DNA of 64,000 nucleotides from Cyclobacterium amurskyense. Lineage in GTDB: Bacteria; Bacteroidota; Bacteroidia; Cytophagales; Cyclobacteriaceae. Made by a program: the position numbers and the translations under genes. Below the pieces are notes generated by a model that was given only the letters and a program-made list of their open reading frames with translations, was not told the DNA's origin and searched no databases. The stretch's first letter is position 1, and the number at the start of each line of letters is the position of its first letter. The DNA is taken from contig NZ_CP012040.1 of assembly GCF_001050135.1 (NCBI RefSeq), positions 2,515,001 through 2,579,000 of the forward strand, read 5' to 3'. Positions 18,531 to 28,344 of the stretch are shown piece by piece.

Positions 18531-18849
18531 GCCACCCCTGGCAAGCATCGAGGTGATGAGGGTCTACATTTGGTTTCCCCATGCCTACCATCTAGCTAAA
18601 TAGAGTATTCTCTGTAAAGTTGAAACTTGCTGCCCCTAGGCAAGTTCTAAATGCTGACTCATGGCACAAGGTATTCCAGATAACCGTTCCGTTCACTTAA
18701 CTAGTCACATATAGCCTTAATACGTTCCTTATGGTGGCCAGTGTCTTACAAAGTATGGCTTTTACTTTATCAATTCAAAAGTTTTGATTTTGTTATTATT
18801 GGATTTTCATATTACTTTTAAAAGCATGTTGCCAGTAATTTAGAAACTA
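18531..18849. other. Intergenic stretch at the left island end
   Basis: No convincing gene or structure. The last 70 bases are A/T-rich leader to the ORF at 18850. Confidence 0.4.
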
Positions 18850-20181
18850 ATGTTCGGAATTAAATCTCAAATAAACGATGGAATGCTATATCTGATAAAT
18901 GATATGGTTGAGATTCAATTGATAAATGCTAAAAAGGAGCTTTCTGAACTTTCTGCAGGAAATACTGAGAGACGTGAATTTTTAACTGCACAAATAGCCT
19001 ACAAGGAATCAGAGCTTGAAAAATTCAAAACAGACATAGAAAAACAACTATCTGAAAAATTTCAGTTTTCGATAGAAGAACTCTATGCAATGTACGGTCA
19101 GTACGACAACAAATACATCAACATTGAATTTCATAAATTTTCGAAATCAGCAAAAAAGTTTGGTAGAAATATTGACGGAGTTTTAAGCTATTACAAAAAG
19201 GAAAGGGAAGAACTTGAAGGTGCTATTTCCAAAGAAAATGTTCCAAGAACAAATGGAATGGTAAAAATAGATTGTCCAACCAATGAAAAATTAACTACCA
19301 AACAAATAACGGAATTAATTAAAGTCGGATTTAATTCAAGTGATATTTATGAAGTGTTAGCATCAAATTATCCAGCAGAAAAATCATTTAACCAATCTGG
19401 CATAAAAGAAATCCCCAATACCATAAGTGTAAATGTTGACCCAAAATATTTTGACGCAAACAAAGCATATATTTGGACAAACAGCCAAAAAATAATAGAC
19501 GGACAAATTTTAATTGAAGAAGAACTTGCAAAATTCTGTGGTTTTTCCTTATTCCTCGAACCAGGCTCTGAAAATTTTGACCTTATAAAGAATAACAGCT
19601 TTGATAAAAATGGGTGTAAATTACCCTTAGTCCGTTTTTATGAACTTGATGCCAAACTAAATGCTAATGACATATCTCTAAATGAGATGTTAGAATTTAA
19701 TGCTTTATTGAAAGCTAGAAGGATAGAAAGAACGGAAGCGATAAATAATGAAATCAAAAAATCAACGAATAAAGGGTTAGAGCACTTTAAGCAAGAGTAT
19801 CCTGAAATATTCGCTGAACTTCAAAAGTCAATAGTCCAGTTTGAAACAGAGAGCCTTGAATATCACGATTTAATTACACCTATTTATTGGGACTTTGAAG
19901 GTTATCTTCATATATATTTAAGACATTGTGATGAATTTGCAATCGAGGGTCATTTTGAAAATAAGACAAAATTTCAATACAGTAAGAAAGATATTAAGAG
20001 AATACTACAAATTGCAATTAAAAAATTAAAACCGCAAATCAATGTTCGATTAACTTCAGAAAAAGAATTTAGAGTTTATGGAGATAGGACGTTATATTTT
20101 AACGGCAATCACTATTCTCTGCATATTTTGAGTAATGGACGAGTAGCTTCATTTCACCCTATGGAAAACCCTAATGAATAA
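18850..20181 (+). CDS. Unknown island protein, possible BECR-type RNase C-terminus
   Basis: 443 residues, with no signal peptide or membrane segment. The N-terminus is a coiled coil (about 25-70, EIQLINAKKELSELSAG onward). A linker with NVDPKYFDANKAYIWT follows. The last 90 residues (DFEGYLHIYLRHCDEFAIEG, FQYSKKDIKRILQIAIKK, RVYGDRTLYFNGNHYSLHIL) resemble C-terminal BECR-fold toxin/RNase domains in pattern: a conserved His after strand 1 and a terminal strand with NGNHYSLHI. That assignment is tentative. It is the first gene of the island cargo. It could be a solitary toxin-like or Abi protein. Confidence 0.5.
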   Translation: MFGIKSQINDGMLYLINDMVEIQLINAKKELSELSAGNTERREFLTAQIAYKESELEKFKTDIEKQLSEKFQFSIEELYAMYGQYDNKYINIEFHKFSKSAKKFGRNIDGVLSYYKKEREELEGAISKENVPRTNGMVKIDCPTNEKLTTKQITELIKVGFNSSDIYEVLASNYPAEKSFNQSGIKEIPNTISVNVDPKYFDANKAYIWTNSQKIIDGQILIEEELAKFCGFSLFLEPGSENFDLIKNNSFDKNGCKLPLVRFYELDAKLNANDISLNEMLEFNALLKARRIERTEAINNEIKKSTNKGLEHFKQEYPEIFAELQKSIVQFETESLEYHDLITPIYWDFEGYLHIYLRHCDEFAIEGHFENKTKFQYSKKDIKRILQIAIKKLKPQINVRLTSEKEFRVYGDRTLYFNGNHYSLHILSNGRVASFHPMENPNE

Positions 20182-20302
20182 AAACATGAAATGCTCCAGA
20201 ATCCTACACAACGCCTTTAATCGGCTGTTGTTTGCCAGAATGAAGCAATCTCCCGGTAAAAATAATGTGATGAAACATCTTAAATTCTAAAAATAACACG
20301 GT

Positions 20303-20497
20303 ATGGAAAATTCAGATCTTGGTGCATTGATTCTTTTAGCTCAAATAGGATTAATCTGACTATTCCCCATATTAATCATTATCAGCTCCCGGGAAACCAC
20401 TGGAAGCGAAAAATTAGCTTGGGTATTATCTGTGATTTTTATATCTTGGATTGCTTGGATTTTTTATGTGTTACTGGCTCCGATCAAAAAGGAATAA
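20303..20497 (+). pseudogene. PLDc_N-type small membrane protein with in-frame stop
   Basis: The frame from ATG 20303 reads MENSDLGALILLAQIGLI, a TGA, then LFPILIIISSRETTGSEKLA, a second hydrophobic segment (WVLSVIFISWIAWIFYVLLAP) and IKKE-stop. The two-helix layout and SSRETTGSEKLAW motif are those of the phospholipase D N-terminal (PLDc_N) membrane domain found as free small proteins. The TGA at 20357-20359 makes it a pseudogene unless translation resumes at a downstream start. Confidence 0.6.
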
Positions 20498-20649
20498 TGA
20501 AGTTTGCAATTGTTAATGGCACTAAAGCTGAAGCTACCAAAGGGATTAAAGGTATTTGCCCAAGTTGCGGTTCAGAATTAATTGCAAAATGTGGGAAGGA
20601 GAACAGGCTATACTCCAGTAACAATTGGCGCTTATATTCGAAATGCTAA
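20497..20649 (+). pseudogene. CoiA-like N-terminal fragment
   Basis: Starts at an ATG overlapping the stop of the PLDc_N remnant by one base. MKFAIVNGTKAEATKGIKG followed by CPSCGSELIAKCG matches the start of competence protein CoiA-family nucleases (zinc-binding Cys pair, then an expected HHWAH). The expected histidines and the nuclease domain are missing: the frame ends after ENRLYSSNNWRLYSKC. It is a 50-residue leftover. Confidence 0.55.
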
Positions 20650-20697
20650 AATTGGGTGATTACTAAAATAAAAAAAACAATCTTAAATACATAACCA

Positions 20698-20853
20698 ATG
20701 AAAGGCATCCCACTTATACTTTGGGATATTATTACCTTCCATTTACTTGAGGCTAAGCGAGATTTGCAACATATTCAAAATTTCCGGAACATAATTCCAT
20801 CAAAACCAGATAAATACAAATCGAGGTCGCATTATGTTCTTTCAAAACGTTAA
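20698..20853 (+). CDS. Possible small ORF, 51 aa
   Basis: ATG at 20698 to TAA at 20851-20853, coding MKGIPLILWDIITFHLLEAK and a basic C-terminus. No recognisable family and no clear promoter. It may be part of the decayed zone around 20.3-20.9 kb. Confidence 0.2.
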   Translation: MKGIPLILWDIITFHLLEAKRDLQHIQNFRNIIPSKPDKYKSRSHYVLSKR

Positions 20854-20941
20854 AAACTTATTAGATTGGTATACCCTGAATGACAAATAACCGTGTGAAC
20901 TTTAGCCATAAGTTGTGCACAATTAGATTAAAAAAAAAATA

Positions 20942-21889
20942 ATGAATGCTGATAAAGCCAGTTTCTTTCTTAAAAATTTTATCGGAAAACATGATGTGGA
21001 GTTTACATACGGCTCAAAGATCATTAAGATAAATGTAAACAAGACAGCTCAGAATGATTTGACAGTACTTAAGTCGAGAGTTGACCATTTTCCTGAAATC
21101 TCAGAGCTCTGCATTTTAGGGCCAGATACAGAAGAAAATCTTTCAGAAATTGCTACCTCCATCAAAAATCTTCTGTCTTTAGCTTTTGGCAGACGCATAA
21201 CATTTGACAGGCACGAGTATTGGTACTCTGGAAATAAAAGGCAATATATTAAAATCATGAGTAAGAACAGTAATTATGGTAACCAAATAATACCTGATTA
21301 CATGATTTCTAATTATCTAAATTTAGTATTGCCAAATTGGGTCAAACTTAGCATTCAGGAAAAAGACTCTTTATTTGTGATTTTTGATTACTTGAACCAA
21401 ACAAGCGAAGATTTTTTAGAAGATAGAGTTTTAAGGACAGTTCAGGCTTGGGAGTGTTATGGCTACTATTTCTTTGAAGAGGTGAAATTGCCAGAAAGAT
21501 TTTCATCTCTTAGAAAACAACTAAAACAGACTTATAAAAGCTGGAAGGCCGAAGTCAATTTTATAGACAATGGGGTACTTATTCAAAGAATTCTTAACTC
21601 TATTGATCAGGAAAAATTAATGGCTAAGTATGATAAAATTATTAAAGAAAGTCGTTTGGATCCAAATAAGATAAGTCTTGATTTCAGGAGTCTAAAAGGA
21701 CTAAGAGATAAAGTAGCACATACAGGAAAAATAGATTTAAACTCTTATTCTGCACATGCTTTATTACAATCAGGTGTATTTGGACTCCAATTAATTTTAT
21801 TAAAAAGGCTTGGTTACAATGATCTTATTTTTGCTATAGAGAACAATTCCCGTAAAGCGAAAAAGTTTGATGACTACTTTGAAAAATAG
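20942..21889 (+). CDS. HEPN-domain protein, candidate abortive-infection RNase
   Basis: 315 residues, soluble. The C-terminal third is helical and carries R255-DKVA-H260 in LRDKVAHTGK, the R-x4-H catalytic motif of HEPN RNases, followed by a helix typical of HEPN C-termini (SAHALLQSGVFGLQLILLKRLG). The N-terminal half (strand-rich, DVEFTYGSKIIKINVNK) is of the kind seen in ApeA-like defence proteins, where it is a sensor; that comparison is from layout, not alignment. The ATG follows an A-run. It stands alone next to the Shedu and type IIG genes, so a role in phage defence is likely but unproven. Confidence 0.65.
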   Translation: MNADKASFFLKNFIGKHDVEFTYGSKIIKINVNKTAQNDLTVLKSRVDHFPEISELCILGPDTEENLSEIATSIKNLLSLAFGRRITFDRHEYWYSGNKRQYIKIMSKNSNYGNQIIPDYMISNYLNLVLPNWVKLSIQEKDSLFVIFDYLNQTSEDFLEDRVLRTVQAWECYGYYFFEEVKLPERFSSLRKQLKQTYKSWKAEVNFIDNGVLIQRILNSIDQEKLMAKYDKIIKESRLDPNKISLDFRSLKGLRDKVAHTGKIDLNSYSAHALLQSGVFGLQLILLKRLGYNDLIFAIENNSRKAKKFDDYFEK

Positions 21890-22222
21890 CCTTGCTGAAC
21901 TTTCAGTATGAAATCATAACGGGAAAGTCTTATATCCCATTTACCCATTAATTACTAGTTAGATAATTTTCAGGATTGGCTAAATAGTAAATTGAATGTA
22001 TATTGCTTCCACTACCCCAAGCGTAAGGGACTTTTATCCATTGGAAGGGCAAACCTTTTCGAACAATAATTACCATTCAATCGTTGCGCAACATTTAAAT
22101 TTAATTAGGCTTAAAATGCTGAATTTTAAAACATTGAATAATAAAAAAAAATTCTAGACTGAAAGTGAGATGCAACTAATCCCGTATTAAGCTAATAATT
22201 GAAAATCATGGCCAAGTAATCT
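21890..22222. other. Intergenic stretch between HEPN and Shedu genes
   Basis: No gene or strong hairpin. It separates two independent defence genes, each likely with its own promoter. Confidence 0.4.
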
Positions 22223-23464
22223 ATGGATGAGGAAAAGAGGATAAAAAAAAATCACATTGAAACCATCCAATTTTTAGTTAATAAAATAGGTAAAAAGTAT
22301 TGGTTACCATTATATCTTTATTTAAAAGAACATCCAAAGCTATTAAAGACGTTTTCCGGATTTTTACTCTATAACGAAAAGGTGGTATTCTACCTTGGAA
22401 AAACACATTTAGCAATAGAGTACTTCGGGAATGAACGAGTTGATAAGCTAAAAGAAAGTTTCGAAACATCATTTCTGCTCCATGATTATTCTCTCATTGA
22501 AAATGATTTTTTTGACGAGATTATTGGTTTCAGCTATGATAGCAGTTCCGATTCATTCAAGCCTCCGTTACCACTATTTTTAGAAGACCTAATAGTTCCT
22601 ACCAACCGAGGCTTTGACAAGTTAGCAGAACTGAATTGGAATTTTGATGCCCAAAATGCAATATATTTTTTTAATAGCAATGGTATATCAATTTTAAAAG
22701 GCCAATTTGGGAGAATCATCAACGGGCTGTTTTTTGATGCAGATGAAAAAGGACTAAAAACTCGCCATATTAAATGGATCGATTTCATTCCATTGCAATA
22801 CGATGATTCAGGAGAGGGGCATGACTTTTTTTCTATAAACTTTGGATATTATGATAAACTTGTTGAACAAGATGCTCATTTCGTATATCCATTACCATCA
22901 TTAGATGATTTCAAATTTTCAAAATTACCTCAAGTAAACCGCTTCATAGAACTTACAGGAAATTCTAGAACTTCCGAACCTGAAATCACAAAATTTCTTG
23001 AGCAGAAGGAGAACAAATTTATTCTAACAATGGGATTTCTTGCAAAAGAAATCCATGGTCAACTAAAATGTGAATGGCAAAGCGAAAAACGAGATCCTAT
23101 TATTCCGGATTTTTTTGTCGTTAGACCGAATGGATTTGCTGATATTGTTGAATTTAAACTTCCTGACCTAGATGGGAGGCCAGTTGTTGGTAAAAATAAC
23201 CGAGAAACATTATCAGCTAAATTTAACTCCTATATCTCGCAAACAAGAAATTACAAGACATACTTCGAAGATCCAAACAACAGAAAATGGATGTTAGAAA
23301 AATATGGTGTTAAAGTACAAAAACCTAAGAGAATTCTTGTTATCGGCAGAAGGTGGGACTTTGCAACAGATGAATGGCGAGAAATAATAAGTGATTACCG
23401 GGATATTGATATAATGACTTTTGATGATCTAGTCGATGGTGTTGTTGCACAATTCTATATGTAA
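22223..23464 (+). CDS. sduA: Shedu anti-phage nuclease (DUF4263)
   Basis: 413 residues. The C-terminal DUF4263 domain (about 245-413) shows the PD-(D/E)xK core: PDFFVV with Asp296, then VEFK with Glu310 and Lys312, and SYISQTRNY as the conserved Gln helix. ILVIGRRWDF and a terminal helix complete the Shedu signature. The N-terminal 240 residues are a variable region that in Shedu systems senses the phage. Shedu acts as a single-gene defence, with SduA assembling into a nuclease oligomer. Length and motifs appear intact. The neighbours are HEPN and a type IIG enzyme, so this is a defence hotspot. Confidence 0.85.
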   Translation: MDEEKRIKKNHIETIQFLVNKIGKKYWLPLYLYLKEHPKLLKTFSGFLLYNEKVVFYLGKTHLAIEYFGNERVDKLKESFETSFLLHDYSLIENDFFDEIIGFSYDSSSDSFKPPLPLFLEDLIVPTNRGFDKLAELNWNFDAQNAIYFFNSNGISILKGQFGRIINGLFFDADEKGLKTRHIKWIDFIPLQYDDSGEGHDFFSINFGYYDKLVEQDAHFVYPLPSLDDFKFSKLPQVNRFIELTGNSRTSEPEITKFLEQKENKFILTMGFLAKEIHGQLKCEWQSEKRDPIIPDFFVVRPNGFADIVEFKLPDLDGRPVVGKNNRETLSAKFNSYISQTRNYKTYFEDPNNRKWMLEKYGVKVQKPKRILVIGRRWDFATDEWREIISDYRDIDIMTFDDLVDGVVAQFYM

Positions 23465-23914
23465 ATAAAGCCATAATTGACAAACCGAACTGATGCGAAT
23501 TCAGAATACAAACCCTAAGATTTTCATAATTAGCAGTTTCACTGGAATACAGGTTGGGTTTTTGGAAAGAAAAGAATTGGTTTCCGTACCATTTCATGCA
23601 TGACCATTTAAATCCCATTGGGGGAATAAAAGTGGTTATCAAAATAGAGCTTTAGGCTACTGTCCATTCTGCCTTTGTGTTCCAATACTATGTGTACGAT
23701 TAGTCATAGTCTACCACAACCGAATCAAGTTCCTTTCTTTCTCTAAACAAACCGTAGACGGAAAATGTCATCTCTCATTCAAACCCACTTATTATTTTTC
23801 TGAGTGATAGCCCCAAGTAATCTAAACCGAAATCCTAAATTTTTTCCCAATTATGGCCACAATAACCAGCCTAATTCATTAATTTAACCGAAAAGAAAGC
23901 AATAGTTTAGATAA
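23465..23914. other. Intergenic stretch between Shedu and type IIG genes
   Basis: 450 bases with no supported coding frame. Small open frames on the minus strand lack starts and family features. Confidence 0.4.
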
Positions 23915-26900
23915 ATGAATGTAAGCAGTCTTAAACCAAGAAAGGCACTGAATAAGTCCTTTTTAAAAGTAAAACCAAACCGGAATGAAATTGAGGTTTT
24001 TAAGGCCAACCTAATCCAGTTGCTCGATAGAACCAATGAAACGGAATCCGAGGAATTCCATAAAAACCTTGTCAGTGACTTTCTAAAAAGAACTTATTTC
24101 CACCCCAATTACTATATCAACACTAAAGGCAGAAATGACCTTGTAATTCACAATGGAGATAACGCAAAGGATTCAGTTGGCGTAATTATCGAGGCAAAAA
24201 AGCCAACCAATAAATCAGAAATGGTAAGCACCGGAAAGCTTAATGTTAAAGCTTTTCAGGAATTGTTGCTGTATTATTTGCGGGAAAGGATCACCCATAA
24301 AAATCTGGAAATAAAACACCTGGTCATCACCAATATCCATGAATGGTTTATTTTTGATGCCACCACATTTGACAGGCTCTTTGCCCAAAACAAGAACCTT
24401 GTAAAACAATTCAATGAATTTGAAGCCGAACGATTGGCCGATACTAAAACCGATTTTTTCTACAAACAGATTGCAGGACCCTTTATAGCAGACATCTCAT
24501 CACAAATAGAATTCACCTATTTTAACCTGCAGGATTATCAAAAGCCTTTACGGAATAACGACAAAGCAGATGATACCAAACTGATAGCCCTTTTTAAGTT
24601 GCTATCCCCCGAACACCTCCTTAAACTTCCATTTACCAATGACAGCAACAGCCTGGATAAGCGATTCTACAGCGAGTTATTGCACATTATAGGATTGACG
24701 GAAACCAAAGTGGGAGGTAAAAAACTGATTGGGCGGCACAATGAAGGTGGCCGAAATACAGGAAGTATTTTGGAAGATGCCATCATTCAGTTGGACAGCT
24801 TGGAAAAGATTAACCGATTGGAACGTCCTTCTCAATATGGAGATAGCCATCAGGAAAGGCTATTCCAGGTTGGGCTGGAGCTTTGCATCACTTGGATCAA
24901 CCGGATCTTGTTTTTGAAATTGCTGGAAGCCCAACTCGTTACTTACCATAAGGGGGATAAATCCTACTCCTTCCTGAATTTGGAGAAAATAAAAACTTTT
25001 GATGATCTGAACAGCCTCTTTTTCCAGGTACTCGCTAGAAAAACCGAAGAACGAAACCGGGATGTGAAGGAACTTTTTGATAAAGTGCCGTACCTTAATT
25101 CTTCATTATTTGAACCAACCGAAATGGAACAGGTTACTTTGTTCATCAGTAATCTGAAAGACAATAAAACCATCCCCATCATTTCCTCAACCGTTCTGAA
25201 AAACGATCACGGCAAAAAGAGAACAGGAAGCCTCTCCACACTTGAATACCTGTTTGAGTTTTTGAACGCCTATGATTTCAGCAGTGAAGGCTCGGAAGAT
25301 ATTCAGGAGGACAATAAATCTCTGATCAATGCTTCAGTACTAGGATTGATTTTTGAGAAAATAAATGGGTACAAAGATGGCTCATTTTTCACCCCGGGTT
25401 TTATCACCATGTACATGTGCCGGGAAACCATCCGCAAAGCCGTGGTGCAGAAATTCAATGAAACGAAGAAATGGGATTGCAAGGACCTTAATGGCATCTA
25501 TGACAAAATAGATGACCGGGAAGAAGCCAACAAAATCGTTAACAGCATAAAAATCTGTGATCCTGCCGTAGGATCAGGGCATTTTTTGGTATCGGCACTC
25601 AATGAAATGATTGCCGTTAAAAATGATTTGAAAATTTTGCAGGACCGGGATGGAAGACGCTTGAAGGAATACCAGGTGGAAGTAGTCAATGATGAACTGA
25701 TTGTAACAGACGAAGAAGGCGAACTATTCGACTACACTCCAACAAACAAAGAAAGCCAGCGCATTCAAGAAACGCTATTCCACGAAAAGCAAAACATTAT
25801 TGAAAATTGCCTTTTTGGCGTGGACATCAACCCCAACTCTGTAAAAATTTGCAGGTTGCGACTATGGATTGAGCTTCTTAAAAATGCCTATTACAAGAAC
25901 CCTACCGAGTTGGAGACCCTTCCTAACATTGATATCAATATCAAATGTGGAAACTCGCTGGTGAGTCGATTTGCCATCGATGCGGACCTGAAAAAAGCAT
26001 TAAAGAAAAGTAAGTGGTCGATTGACAGTTACCGGGTGGCAGTGGACACCTACCGCAATGCAGAAAGCAAGGAGCAAAAACGCGAAATGGAACGGCTGAT
26101 TGCCGACATAAAATCGGATTTCCGAACTGAAATTGCAAACAATGACCCTAAAATAAAGCGCAAAGCCCAACTGGGAGGAGATTTATATAACCTCACAATG
26201 CAGAAGGGACTTTTTGAGGAAAGCCCAAAGCAGAAAAAAGAACGCCAGGCTAAGGTTGCCAAACTTGAAGTAACCCTAAACAAGCTTGAAATCGAGATTG
26301 ACGAAATTAAATCAAATAAGATTTTTGAAAACGCCTTTGAATGGCGTTTTGAATTTCCGGAAGTGCTGAATGATGTGGGTGACTTTGTGGGCTTTGATGT
26401 GGTGATTGGGAACCCACCTTATTTTTCAATGTCTAAACTCAAAGAACAAGCGGAATATTTCTCACGAGCGGAATATGAAACCTATTCTAAAGGTTCTGAC
26501 ATATATTGCCTTTTTTATGAATTGGGTGGTAGAATTCTCAAGAGCGAGGGATTTTTAACCTATATCACCTCCAACTCCTGGCTCAGAGCTATCTATGGCG
26601 AATTATTGAAAGCATACTTTATGAAAAGCCTTCAACCTATTTCGCTTTTGAACATTGAAGACATCCAAATATTTGAAGAAGCTACGGTAGAGTCAAATAT
26701 TATAACCTTACAGAAAAGAAAGCTAACGGACACCTTTTCGGTTGTCAACTTGGCAGATAACTATATATTAGGATCTTCTCTTTCAGACTATTTTGATTTG
26801 AATAACTTTAAATTTGAAATACCTGAAACGACTGAATGGTTCATCGGGAATCAGGTAGAAGGTAACCTAAAAGCAAAAATTGAGGCAAGGGGAAGACAGC

Positions 26901-27685
26901 TGAGAGAGTTTGAAGTAAGAATAAATTTTGGGATTAAAACAGGTTATAATACGGCATTTATCATTGACGAACAAAAGAAAGATGAATTGATACATCTTGA
27001 TGCAAACAATGTGGAAATCATAAAACCCATTTTGCGGGGAAGGGATTTGAGAAAATACGGCTATGAAATCTCTAATAAATGGGCAATTTGCACTTTCCCT
27101 AGCCTAAACATTAATATTGAGAATTACCCCGTTCTAAAGGATTACTTTTTAGGCATTGGCAAAAAAAGGCTAGAACAAAATGGAGAAAAGGGCAGCAGAA
27201 AAAAGACAGGTAACCAATGGTTTGAAACCCAGGACTCAATTTCCTATTGGGAAGATTTTGAAAAGTCCAAAATTTTATGGGGCGAGATTTCGGACAAACC
27301 CAAATTTGCGTTTGATGACTCTGGCTATTATGCAGAAGCCACCACTTTTTTAATGACAGGAGAAAAATTGAAGTTTCTTTTGGCTATACTCAATTCGAAA
27401 GTTTCGGAGTGGTATTTCAACCTAATCGGCACCACAACTGGGATGGGAACAAACAGGTGGAAAAAATACAAAATTGAATTGCTGCCAATCATAGTGCCTT
27501 CAGAAAGTGAAGAAAAGGAAATAAAGAGATTAGTTGAGAAAATACTAACAACCAAAAAACAAACCCCCTTAGCCGACACTACTGACCTTGAAGTCCAAAT
27601 CGACCAGATGGTCTACCAGCTTTACGGCCTGACTAAGGAGGAAATTAAAATTGTAGAGGGAATTGAAAATAATATTATCAAATAA
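23915..27685 (+). CDS. Type IIG restriction-modification enzyme (Eco57I/MmeI-like)
   Basis: 1256 residues combining three activities in one chain. The N-terminal nuclease has a PD-ExK pattern with E93-A-K95 in GVIIEAKKP. A helical connector follows. The adenine-N6 methylase has SAM motif I DPAVGSGHF at 549-557 and catalytic motif NPPYF at 833-837 (gamma class). A TaqI-type target-recognition region fills the end (TGYNTAFIIDEQKKDEL, KPILRGRDLRKYG, LLPIIVPSESEEKEI). No separate methylase, nuclease or specificity gene lies nearby, which is normal for type IIG. All motifs are intact. The DNA target cannot be read from sequence. Confidence 0.92.
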   Translation: MNVSSLKPRKALNKSFLKVKPNRNEIEVFKANLIQLLDRTNETESEEFHKNLVSDFLKRTYFHPNYYINTKGRNDLVIHNGDNAKDSVGVIIEAKKPTNKSEMVSTGKLNVKAFQELLLYYLRERITHKNLEIKHLVITNIHEWFIFDATTFDRLFAQNKNLVKQFNEFEAERLADTKTDFFYKQIAGPFIADISSQIEFTYFNLQDYQKPLRNNDKADDTKLIALFKLLSPEHLLKLPFTNDSNSLDKRFYSELLHIIGLTETKVGGKKLIGRHNEGGRNTGSILEDAIIQLDSLEKINRLERPSQYGDSHQERLFQVGLELCITWINRILFLKLLEAQLVTYHKGDKSYSFLNLEKIKTFDDLNSLFFQVLARKTEERNRDVKELFDKVPYLNSSLFEPTEMEQVTLFISNLKDNKTIPIISSTVLKNDHGKKRTGSLSTLEYLFEFLNAYDFSSEGSEDIQEDNKSLINASVLGLIFEKINGYKDGSFFTPGFITMYMCRETIRKAVVQKFNETKKWDCKDLNGIYDKIDDREEANKIVNSIKICDPAVGSGHFLVSALNEMIAVKNDLKILQDRDGRRLKEYQVEVVNDELIVTDEEGELFDYTPTNKESQRIQETLFHEKQNIIENCLFGVDINPNSVKICRLRLWIELLKNAYYKNPTELETLPNIDINIKCGNSLVSRFAIDADLKKALKKSKWSIDSYRVAVDTYRNAESKEQKREMERLIADIKSDFRTEIANNDPKIKRKAQLGGDLYNLTMQKGLFEESPKQKKERQAKVAKLEVTLNKLEIEIDEIKSNKIFENAFEWRFEFPEVLNDVGDFVGFDVVIGNPPYFSMSKLKEQAEYFSRAEYETYSKGSDIYCLFYELGGRILKSEGFLTYITSNSWLRAIYGELLKAYFMKSLQPISLLNIEDIQIFEEATVESNIITLQKRKLTDTFSVVNLADNYILGSSLSDYFDLNNFKFEIPETTEWFIGNQVEGNLKAKIEARGRQLREFEVRINFGIKTGYNTAFIIDEQKKDELIHLDANNVEIIKPILRGRDLRKYGYEISNKWAICTFPSLNINIENYPVLKDYFLGIGKKRLEQNGEKGSRKKTGNQWFETQDSISYWEDFEKSKILWGEISDKPKFAFDDSGYYAEATTFLMTGEKLKFLLAILNSKVSEWYFNLIGTTTGMGTNRWKKYKIELLPIIVPSESEEKEIKRLVEKILTTKKQTPLADTTDLEVQIDQMVYQLYGLTKEEIKIVEGIENNIIK

Positions 27686-27711
27686 ATATTTCAAATTAAT
27701 AAAAATTAAAA

Positions 27712-28149
27712 ATGGAATTTAATCTAGAAAACTTAAAGGGGCGAGCCCAACAACTTAAGGAAGAGAGACGTCCAAAATCAATTTCATCAGAAAGGCTTGG
27801 AAGTCTTTTGCTGGATACTATAAATGAGATCGAAATCGTTTACAAAAAGGTCAATAGAAGAACATTTATATTTAGTTTTTCTTCCATAATAATATCTTTT
27901 TTTTCTTTAATATTTTCAATTTTGAAATCTGATGATATTACAGTCAATGGAGCAAATTTATTAGGTGTAATGGTTGGGGTTCTTACGTTTTTAGTTACTC
28001 TTTTAATAGGATTTCAAATATACAAAGCCATCGAAGTTGAAGACGCCATTGATAAGAAAATTAGCTCTGTTGAAAACAGAATTTTTGAATTCCTAAAAAC
28101 TCATGTAGATATTAAAATTGAAGAAAAGCTGAATGAAGGTAAAAAATAA
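27712..28149 (+). CDS. Small membrane protein with two TM helices and coiled coils
   Basis: 145 residues, 26 nt after the type IIG gene and probably co-transcribed. Residues 1-50 form a charged helix, two transmembrane segments follow (about 50-67 TFIFSFSSIIISFFSLIF and 80-103 LLGVMVGVLTFLVTLLIG), then an amphipathic C-terminal helix. I do not recognise the family. It could be an accessory or an independent membrane effector of the defence cluster. Confidence 0.6.
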   Translation: MEFNLENLKGRAQQLKEERRPKSISSERLGSLLLDTINEIEIVYKKVNRRTFIFSFSSIIISFFSLIFSILKSDDITVNGANLLGVMVGVLTFLVTLLIGFQIYKAIEVEDAIDKKISSVENRIFEFLKTHVDIKIEEKLNEGKK

Positions 28150-28344
28150 TTTAAAATAGTATGGATTTCATTTCGCATCATTCTATTAATTAAATTATTA
28201 GTTTGTTACACCCCATAATCGATAATTATGTTTTAAAATTTAATGGGTACAGAAATATACTTTTAAAGGGAATCCATTTATAAAAGTATCGAAGTACCAC
28301 ACCTCGGGATAAGATCATATTGCCTTTTCTCGAGGGAATTTAAA

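Noticed and set aside
20186..20290. 34-codon ORF after the first island gene
   Set aside because: Short, basic, no family and in a zone of gene decay; not supportable.
23340..23642. 100-codon minus-strand ORF at the end of the Shedu gene
   Set aside because: Overlaps the intact Shedu C-terminus antisense and has no recognisable features.
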